Assembly (NCBI RefSeq): GCF_000429725.1
Contig: NZ_AUCK01000013.1
Span: 38,785 to 102,784, forward strand
Reading direction: 5' to 3'
DNA: 64,000 bases
DNA from: Alkalicoccus chagannorensis DSM 18086
GTDB taxonomy: Bacteria; Bacillota; Bacilli; Bacillales; Salisediminibacteriaceae
Shown here: positions 57,684 to 64,000 of the stretch, piece after piece
Position numbering within the stretch: position 1 is the first letter of the stretch
Layout of the letters: each line of letters begins with the position of its first letter
Notes under the pieces: generated by a model
What the model was told of the DNA's origin: nothing
The model's database searches: none
What the model saw: the letters and a program-made list of their open reading frames with translations, nothing else
Program-made: the position numbers and the translations under genes

Positions 57684-57810
57684 ACCGGATGTAAGCATCC
57701 AAGAAGACGGACGGAAATAAGACGCTGTGCCTGCAGCTCCGGGCTTTCCGAAGGACTTGTCTTCAAGTCCTTCTTTCCCTCTCCCGGAGAAGAATGGATG
57801 TTCAGACGCT
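57684..57810 (+). repeat. Repeat family B, left part
   Basis: GTAAGCATCCAAGAAGACGG, GACGCTGTGCCTGC, GACTTGTCTTCAAGTCCTTC, CCCTCTCCCGGAGAAGAATG, GATGTTCAGACGCTG. The same order appears at 63622-63750 (GTAAGCGTCAAAGAATACG, GGGCTTGTCTTCAAC, CCCTCTCCCGGGGAAGAAGG, TTTTCAGACGGCG). Confidence 0.65.
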
Positions 57811-57980
57811 GCTCCTGCGATTACTCGTCGCATCGCAGCCCGTTTGCTCCTGCGATTACTCGTCGCATCACAGCCCGTTTGCTCCTGCGATTACTCGTCG
57901 CATCACAGCCCGTTTGCTCCTGCGATTACTCGTCGCATCGCAGCCCGTTTGCTCCTGCGATTACTCATCGCAAGAAAACC
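57811..57980 (+). repeat. 35-bp tandem repeat array
   Basis: Unit GCTCCTGCGATTACTCGTCG + CATCGCAGCCCGTTT, starting at 57811, 57846, 57881 and 57916, with a partial fifth at 57951 that diverges after ATTACTCATCGCA. Units differ only at one base (CATCGCAG or CATCACAG). Each unit holds TGCGA-N7-TCGCA. There are no unique spacers, so it is not a CRISPR. The partial fifth unit (CGCAAGAAAAC) matches the single module at 18073-18103. Confidence 0.92.
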
Positions 57981-57989
57981 GCTCGCGGA

Positions 57990-58340
57990 TCCTGTCGGAG
58001 TCGTCTCCTTCTGTTCGGGCACACCAAAACGCTGTATACCTACCTCCTTTTTCAAGAGCGGCATACGGGCGGTCAGATACCCACTACGTGTTGGCAGGCG
58101 TGGCTCAAACTGCGGAGCGGACCGTCCCAAAACGGGCGCGGGACGGCGTGTTCTCTGCGTTCAGCGGCCCAATATGAAGAAGGTGGCTACTTTTTTCTTC
58201 CGGGCGTCCCGCCTGGGTTTGGTGCCCGCCCGCTTCAGGCAGGCGGGCGTCACCTTTTTTCCGTAAAGCGACACGCTTTTCGCCGCTGCCATGCCCTTCA
58301 GGCAGCGGAAGCGTCCAAGAATACGCACGGAAACACGACG
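57990..58340 (+). repeat. Repeat family B, right part (copy 2)
   Basis: TCCTGTCGGAGTCGTCTCCT, AAAACGCTGTATACCTACC, then GGCGTGTTCTCTGCGTTCAG, GGCCCAATATGAAG, TCTTCCGGGCGTCCCGCCTG, CGCCGCTGCCATGCCCTTCA and AAGCGTCCAAGAATACGC. The second half matches 1500-1668; the first half matches 63748-63830. Confidence 0.65.
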
Positions 58341-58461
58341 CTTTCCCTGCCGCGCCGGCCTGCTCTTCTTCGTCTATCCTCTTCCACGGTAAGAAGGGAT
58401 GTTCAGACGCTGTGCCTGTGCCGCCGGTATCCTTCAAGGGCGTCTTATGATTTCTTATAAA

Positions 58462-58494
58462 CAAAAAAAGAGCACGGGCAGCTTATGCCCGTGC
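58462..58494 (-). terminator. Terminator of the trxB operon
   Basis: 9-bp stem GCACGGGCA/TGCCCGTGC, 5-nt loop, then CTTTTTTTG on the minus strand, about 95 bases past the trxB stop. Confidence 0.88.
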
Positions 58495-58587
58495 CGGAAT
58501 TCATAACATAAAAGGGGGTCAATTACAGGTTCATTATAACGGATCTTTGTTGCACCGTGATTACACGTGCATTAAGCATCCGTTAAA

Positions 58588-59553
<966 letters not shown>

Positions 59554-59622
59554 TCACGCTCCTTCGTTTTTTATCCATGGCTCTATCGTAAAGGGTCTGT
59601 ATATAACTGTCCACTTATCTGC

Positions 59623-60630
59623 TCACTCGTATGCGCGCCAGAGTTCGTATGGCTTTTGTTCCTCATCAGCCAGGCTGGGGATGGCGTTATATTCTTCTTT
59701 CGGGAAAAACGGCGAGCTGAAATCCCAGCAGCGGGCCGCTTGTCCATGCCGCCCGCTCAGCCAGGCTGCTGCGCCGAGCTGATGCATGTATATGTTCATT
59801 CTTCCCGGGATCGCCTTCTTCAGACGGAAGTAGGCTTCCTCGTACTGTTCTGTGAAGTAGAGGGCTTTCGCTATCGCATAGCGGTCCCACGGACGCATCG
59901 GGTACAGAGAGCGAAGGCCTTCTGCCATCGCTGCTGCCCCTTCCTGTCCCTCTTCGTACATCATTGTTGTATAAAGAGCTCTCGCCGCTGGATCGAGTTC
60001 ATCCTCGTCCAGGATCTCATTTACCAGCGTGCGGGCTTCGTCCCGTTCATCAAGGTACCACTTGGCTTCTGCCAGTCGAAGAACGCCTTCGCGCGGGCGT
60101 CGGCCGTGTCTTCTCACACTGCGTTCGATGAATTCTTCCGCGTAGCTGACCGCGGTCTCGAAATTCCCTGCGTGCAGCATGATCGCAGAGCGTGCGGTGA
60201 ACGGATCGTCTTCTTCTTCTGTCACGGCCTGCTCCTCTTCCAGCATGTGAAGCAGTTCCTCTGCATCTTCTTTGAATTCAGGATTCTCTGATCTGCTCAA
60301 ATACAGATGGAGGGCTTTCTCCGCACTCTCTGCCTCTCCCATCTGGATGTAGTTGTTGCCCTTGAAAAAATGAACTTCGTGCATATCCGTGTCGATGCAT
60401 TGAATCAGATGGGAAAGACATCGGTTCGATTCGGTGAATTCACCCATCTCGGACAGAACAATCGCCAGCTGACAGTGAAAAACCCCTTCTTCCGGTTCCA
60501 TGCTGATGGCTTTCTCGATCAGTTGTTTTGATTTGACCAGGTTCTTTGCCTGGTAAGCTTCGATCCCTTTTTGATAAAAATAACTTCCATCCCGCTGAAA
60601 CGGGATGATCTGCGCCTGACTTTCTCTCAT
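59623..60630 (-). CDS. yvcD: TPR-repeat protein (YvcD-like)
   Basis: 335 residues made of helical pairs. TPR-like units are visible at YFYQKGIEAYQAKNLVKSKQ, FHCQLAIVLSEMGEFTESNR, YAIAKALYFTEQYEEAYFRL. Acidic stretch around 110-140. Cytoplasmic, likely a protein-protein interaction scaffold. It is upstream of trxB as in B. subtilis; 75 bases separate them. Confidence 0.85.
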   Translation of the reverse strand: MRESQAQIIPFQRDGSYFYQKGIEAYQAKNLVKSKQLIEKAISMEPEEGVFHCQLAIVLSEMGEFTESNRCLSHLIQCIDTDMHEVHFFKGNNYIQMGEAESAEKALHLYLSRSENPEFKEDAEELLHMLEEEQAVTEEEDDPFTARSAIMLHAGNFETAVSYAEEFIERSVRRHGRRPREGVLRLAEAKWYLDERDEARTLVNEILDEDELDPAARALYTTMMYEEGQEGAAAMAEGLRSLYPMRPWDRYAIAKALYFTEQYEEAYFRLKKAIPGRMNIYMHQLGAAAWLSGRHGQAARCWDFSSPFFPKEEYNAIPSLADEEQKPYELWRAYE

Positions 60631-60773
60631 GTAACAGCGCCCTCCGTTCGTCCATTGTCTTTATGAAGTATAACACGCGGTGACAGCCGTTACAACGGCG
60701 TTTTTTGCTTCTTCATTTCCCCGTTTCGGACAATGTCGATTATGCGGGAAGGGCATGCAGATCGGCTTTCTTT

Positions 60774-60791
60774 TATACCCCAACGGGTATA
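60774..60791 (+). promoter_or_regulatory. CsoR/CstR-like palindrome
   Basis: TATACCCCAACGGGTATA: 7-bp arms TATACCC/GGGTATA with loop CAAC, flanked by T-rich sequence. ATACCC-N4-GGGTAT is the form of operators for the CsoR family. It could instead be a weak terminator. Confidence 0.4.
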
Positions 60792-60853
60792 TTTTTATTC
60801 TACAGGATCCGCCTCTAACTTGCAACCCCACTTCCATCAACCAAAGGCCTGAA

Positions 60854-60882
60854 TTGCGTTTCTCATGGTTAAGTTTTGTATA
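60854..60882 (+). promoter_or_regulatory. Predicted promoter of the ICMT-like gene
   Basis: TTGCGT (60854-60859), 17-nt spacer, TGTATA (60877-60882). Confidence 0.45.
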
Positions 60883-60930
60883 AGGAGGGAATAGACTATA
60901 GGATTACATAATGATGAAGAAACGGGATGG

Positions 60931-61491
60931 ATGCGTATGCAGATGCATGACTGGATTTTTATCTTTCTTTCTGCAGCCTGGATTGGAGAGTTCCTTCTCT
61001 TCCGGAGTAGAAAAGGAGACAAGAGCGAAGAAGACACGGGCAGCTTCCCATGGATTATGGCCGCTGTTCTGGCCGTCGTGATCGTGTCCGTCCTCTCCAG
61101 AGAGATGGCGCTTTTCACCATGCCTCTGGCAGGTATTCTTTACAGTGGCCTGGCTGTCTATGCAGCAGGGATTGCCCTTCGGTACGCAGGCAGCGCCGCA
61201 CTCGGCCGGCAGTTCACGAGAGACGTGAACGTCAGCAGCAGCGATACGATTGTCAGCAGCGGTCCGTTCCGGCTGCTCCGGCATCCGCTCTATACGGGCC
61301 TCCTGTTGATCACATTCGGCTTTGCTCTTTATATGACGAGTCTGCTCGGACTGGCGGCCGCCGTCTTCGGCGTACTACCGGCACTTCTCCGGCGGATCGA
61401 ATTGGAAGAGCGCATGCTGACGCAGGCATTTGGCGAGGATTATCAGACCTGGATGAAAAAGCGTTACAGACTCATTCCTTTTCTTTACTGA
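60931..61491 (+). CDS. Isoprenylcysteine carboxyl methyltransferase-family membrane protein
   Basis: 186 residues, about four or five helices. Core RDVNVSSSDTIVSSGPFRLL and RHPLYTGLLLITFGFALY, then EERMLTQAFGEDYQTWMKKRYRLIPF cut short here: EERML...Y..Y...R.R..P is the ICMT SAM-pocket signature. Bacteria lack prenylated CaaX proteins, so the substrate is a different thiol or lipid group. No strong ribosome site. Followed 32 bases later by a carotenoid desaturase, which suggests joint expression. Confidence 0.8.
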   Translation: MRMQMHDWIFIFLSAAWIGEFLLFRSRKGDKSEEDTGSFPWIMAAVLAVVIVSVLSREMALFTMPLAGILYSGLAVYAAGIALRYAGSAALGRQFTRDVNVSSSDTIVSSGPFRLLRHPLYTGLLLITFGFALYMTSLLGLAAAVFGVLPALLRRIELEERMLTQAFGEDYQTWMKKRYRLIPFLY

Positions 61492-61523
61492 AAAGGGTTC
61501 ACTAATCTTGGAGGTGGCTGAAT

Positions 61524-63044
61524 ATGGCAGTAAAAGAAAAGGCAGTAGTTATCGGTGGCGGACTTGGGGGTCTTTCCGCAGCAATGAGACTTGCTGGAGA
61601 TGGATTCGACGTCACGGTGCTTGAGAAAAATGAGCGCATCGGCGGAAAGCTGAACCAGCGCGGCGGAAAAGGGTTCACGTTTGATACCGGCCCTTCCATT
61701 CTCACGATGCCGTGGGTGCTCGAACAGCTGTTTGACAGCGTACACCGTAACATTGACGACTATATGGACATTGTCCGGATCGAACCGCAGTGGAAAACGT
61801 TCTTTGAAGACGGAACGACGTTGAATGTGCTGTCCGACTTTCCAGATATGCTCGAGGAGATGAAGAAGGTAAAGCCGGATCCCGGGCATTCGTTCATGAA
61901 GTTTCTGTCCTATTCGCAGGACATGTATGAACTTTGCAGGAAAAGCTTTTACAGCACAAGCATTGCCGGACTGAAAGACCTCCGACAGCAGCATACCCTG
62001 AAGGAACTGATGTCGATGGATCCGTTCCATACCGTCGCCGACAGTACGAAGAAACATTTCGACAACAAATACCTCGAGCAGCTGTTCAACTTTTTCGTGA
62101 TGTATGTCGGCTCCAACCCGTACCAGGCTCCTGCCATTCTCAACCAGCTCGTCTACGTGCAGCTCGGCCTCGGTATTCACTACGTCAAAGGCGGCATGTA
62201 CAACATCGCCCTCGGCATGAAGCAGGTACTCGACGAGCTGCGGGTGGATGTCCGTACGGAAACACCGGTATCGCATATCCACATCGAAGACGGGAAGGCA
62301 GCCGGCGTTGTAACAGCTTCCGGTGAGCACATTCAGGCCGATGTCGTTGTCTCCAACCTGGAAGCCATCCCATGCCATGAGACGCTGCTGCCGCAGACGT
62401 CCAAGGTGAAAAAAGAAACGAAGTCCCTCTCCAAGACGTATCAGCCTACGGTGTCGGGACTCGTGCTTCTGCTCGGAACCGACCGGACCTTCCCGCAGAT
62501 GGAACATCACAACTTCTTCTTCTCCGAAGATCCGGAAAAAGAATTTAAACAGATTTTTGAAAAAGGGGTGCCCGCGGATGATCCGACGATTTATATTGGA
62601 GTATCTTCTAAAACCGATGCTGGTCAAGCTCCGGAAGGGAAGGAAAACCTCTTCGTTCTCACCCACGTCCCGCCGAAGACGGCGATGAAGAAGAAAGCCG
62701 ACTGGGATGCCTACCGTGACGTGGTACTCGACAAGCTCGAACGAATGGGACTGGAAGGGCTCCGCGATTCGATTGAATACGAATATGAATTCAATCCGGA
62801 CACGCTGGAAGAGTTGTACGGAGCCAACGGCGGCTCTATCTACGGCATTGCTGCTGACAAGCAGACGAACGGCGGATTCAAGATTCCAGCCAAGAGCCAG
62901 CTGTTTGAGAACCTGTACTTCAGTGGCGGCTCCACCCATCCGGGAGGCGGCGTGCCAATGGTAACCCTCTCCGGACAGCTGACAGCGGATCTGATCAAGG
63001 AGGACCGAACCAGCTCCTCCAAACGCGCACAGAAAGGGTCCTGA
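61524..63044 (+). CDS. CrtI/CrtN-type carotenoid desaturase or oxidase
   Basis: 506 residues. FAD motif AVVIGGGLGGLSAAMRLAGD, then LEKNERIGGKLNQRGGKGF and DTGPSILTMP; C-terminal flavin motif NLYFSGGSTHPGGGVPMVTL. Belongs to phytoene/diapophytoene desaturases. Bacilli carry several (CrtN, CrtNb/CrtP) in C30 carotenoid pathways; which one this is cannot be fixed. No other crt gene is in the window. Start ATG 61524 with GGAGGTGG upstream. Confidence 0.9.
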   Translation: MAVKEKAVVIGGGLGGLSAAMRLAGDGFDVTVLEKNERIGGKLNQRGGKGFTFDTGPSILTMPWVLEQLFDSVHRNIDDYMDIVRIEPQWKTFFEDGTTLNVLSDFPDMLEEMKKVKPDPGHSFMKFLSYSQDMYELCRKSFYSTSIAGLKDLRQQHTLKELMSMDPFHTVADSTKKHFDNKYLEQLFNFFVMYVGSNPYQAPAILNQLVYVQLGLGIHYVKGGMYNIALGMKQVLDELRVDVRTETPVSHIHIEDGKAAGVVTASGEHIQADVVVSNLEAIPCHETLLPQTSKVKKETKSLSKTYQPTVSGLVLLLGTDRTFPQMEHHNFFFSEDPEKEFKQIFEKGVPADDPTIYIGVSSKTDAGQAPEGKENLFVLTHVPPKTAMKKKADWDAYRDVVLDKLERMGLEGLRDSIEYEYEFNPDTLEELYGANGGSIYGIAADKQTNGGFKIPAKSQLFENLYFSGGSTHPGGGVPMVTLSGQLTADLIKEDRTSSSKRAQKGS

Positions 63045-63168
63045 GACTCCCCGCTCCGACGGGGGACACGATCTAAAAACGAAAAGACAGAATGAAGCCG
63101 GGACCGTAACGTTTTAACGAAGGAAAAACAGCGCGCAGCGCCGTCTACCCGGTCCAACATTTTATACG
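63045..63168. other. Short spacer with a GCGC-rich repeat fragment
   Basis: GCGCGCAGCGCCGTCTACCC and GGTCCAACATTTTATACG resemble the hairpin region at 48930-49010. No gene seen. Confidence 0.4.
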
Positions 63169-63218
63169 ATACAAAACGCTTCCGATGATCCCACATGGAT
63201 CTCGGAAGCGTTTTGTAT
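63169..63218 (+). terminator. Terminator of the carotenoid desaturase
   Basis: 17-bp stem starting ATACAAAACGCTTCCGA with 16-nt loop, ending TCGGAAGCGTTTTGTAT. Likely bidirectional. Confidence 0.88.
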
Positions 63219-63261
63219 GCAGATAGAAGCAGCGGGGCTCATGGTTACCGTCAGGAGAGCA

Positions 63262-63850
63262 GACCCTATTCCTGTTTCATAAGCGTCAAAGAATCCTACA
63301 GGGCGCTGATCCTGAGCCGACGCTTTCTGCCAGGACACTCCAAAAAGCCGTATGTCCGTGTTGTTTTAAAAACGACGGGCATACGAAGGATTTTACTTGT
63401 TCCTCTCTCGGTATCCGAAGGCTGCCGTCGTCTTCCAATGAGGTGGTATGCTTTCCAATCCCACGACGAAAACCTTGTCGACTCGACAGGCAGAGCTCGT
63501 CGCGCGGCCATTCAAACCTCGACGCCCCGAGACAAAAGCACGACGCCCCGGAGAAAAAGCCCGCCAAAAGACTCCCTCCCCGCCACACGAGGCGAGAGGT
63601 ACGTCGAGGTATGCACGCCACGTAAGCGTCAAAGAATACGTACGGAAAGCAGGCACTGGCGTGCCTGCCGCTCCAGGCGAACGCTTTCCGCAGGGCTTGT
63701 CTTCAACTACTTCTTCCCCTCTCCCGGGGAAGAAGGGATTTTCAGACGGCGCTGATCCTGTCGGAGTCGTCGCCTTCTGCTCGGGCACGCCAAAAAGCCG
63801 TATACCTTTCTCTTTTTCAAGAACGGCATACGGCCCATCGGCCGCTGGTG
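63262..63850 (+). repeat. Repeat family B copies next to an IS66-type element
   Basis: Two starts: ATAAGCGTCAAAGAATCC (63269) and GTAAGCGTCAAAGAATACG (63622). Both are followed by GACGCTTTC-like and, in the second, TTGTCTTCAAC, CTCCCGGGGAAGAAGG, GATCCTGTCGGAGTCGTCG and AAAAAGCCGTATACC. 63480-63560 has purine-pyrimidine alternation of CGACGCCCCGAGACAAAAGC and ACGACGCCCCGGAGAAAAAG, a short direct repeat. No gene. Confidence 0.6.
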
Positions 63851-63854
63851 ACGC

Positions 63855-64000
63855 TTATTCCAGCTTGAAGACAAAGGCTTCCTGCATGGCCGGCGCCCAC
63901 GGCAGGTACTCCTTTAGAACATCGGGCTCCAGGGAGGGCAGGTTCGGCAGGGTTTCCAACAGGTAGCGCAGGTACGCATGGATATTCAGCCTGTTCGCCT
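63855..64000 (-). mobile_element. IS66-type transposase, C-terminal fragment (continues past the window)
   Basis: The minus strand reads ANRLNIHAYLRYLLETLPNL, then about 25 residues ending in LPWAPAMQEAFVFKLE and a stop at 63855-63857. The spacing of AN.LN...YL.YLL..LP and LPWA is that of the IS66 transposase C-terminus. Only 48 codons are inside the window. The end of the insertion sequence should lie within the next one or two hundred bases, that is, inside the family B sequence. Confidence 0.72.

Larger units (their letters stand above)
57599..58461. other. Repeat-filled region of ~860 bases between yvcI and trxB
   Basis: Holds family B pieces and the 35-bp tandem array. Open frames in several phases encode the same reiterated peptides (LLLRLLVASQPVC, CSCDYSSH), which is expected of a repeat and not of a gene. 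The yvcI operon promoter should be near 57610-57700. Confidence 0.65.

Noticed and set aside
57811..57980. CRISPR array
   Set aside because: Direct repeats are immediately adjacent with no spacers, and no cas gene is nearby.
57573..58460. 295-codon frame with reiterated peptides
   Set aside because: Generated by the 35-bp tandem array and family B sequence. All three phases stay open because the unit lacks stops and 35 is not a multiple of three.
63448..63966. 172-codon plus-strand frame
   Set aside because: Covers repeat family B and the antisense of the IS66-type C-terminus.

Overview
The window is chromosomal DNA from a member of the Bacillaceae. Most gene blocks match Bacillus subtilis order: fadN-fadA-fadE with yusI-gcvH; secG-est-rnr-smpB-ssrA; cggR-gap-pgk-tpiA-gpmI-eno beside rpoN; and trxB with the yvcI-rapZ-yvcK-whiA-crh cluster. 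GC content is moderate, many proteins are acidic, the MetQ lipoprotein has a long Asn/Asp/Glu linker, and a secreted nucleotidase carries SLH domains. I infer a halophilic or alkaliphilic genus such as Alkalicoccus or Salisediminibacterium; the sequence does not prove it.

Layout. 1-5 kb: sufC 5' end, a repeat-rich gene-poor stretch, and metNIQ under a SAM riboswitch. 5-14 kb: gcvH, an Spx/ArsC-like protein, an FAD protein inserted into the usual synteny, and the fadNAE beta-oxidation operon with a FadR box. 13.5-20 kb: a YibE/F-like membrane protein, an SLH-domain 5'-nucleotidase and a solitary secY. 20-28.5 kb: a methionine/sulfur block on the minus strand (metY fused to a CoA-binding domain, a sulfonate/taurine-type ABC transporter, an acetyl-CoA synthetase-like ligase, homoserine dehydrogenase) behind two complete SAM riboswitches in tandem, followed by a DsbA/FrnE-like gene whose first active-site Cys codon is TGA. 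28.7-35.5 kb: ilvD, an M20 peptidase, a membrane protein/thioredoxin pair, a GNAT acetyltransferase and an RlmD-like methyltransferase. 35.9-42 kb: tmRNA and the smpB-rnr-est-secG block. 42.5-43.5 kb: TPP riboswitch and tenA. 44-51 kb: the lower-glycolysis genes with CggR. 51-60 kb: grx-like gene, rpoN, clpP, crh-whiA-yvcK-rapZ-yvcI, trxB and a TPR protein. 60.9-63 kb: an isoprenylcysteine methyltransferase-like gene and a CrtI/CrtN-type carotenoid desaturase. The window ends in the C-terminus of an IS66-type transposase.

How the genes work together. The two SAM-riboswitch loci (metNIQ and the metY block) form one methionine supply programme: methionine uptake, sulfur or precursor uptake, homoserine formation, acetyl-CoA supply and sulfhydrylation. 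The strongest unusual signal is the DsbA/FrnE-like gene at 19943-20545. It has a good ribosome binding site, TGA in place of the first Cys of CPFC, and a small hairpin with an AGGUU loop about 20 nt downstream, which is what a bacterial selenocysteine codon with its SECIS element looks like. The second theme is a set of intergenic repeat families (called A, B and C here), many in convergent gene junctions. Family A contains a hairpin with a compensatory base change between copies; families B and C share modules, one of which is expanded into a 35-bp tandem array. A third is compact regulation: the cggR promoter sits inside the loop of the upstream gene's terminator.
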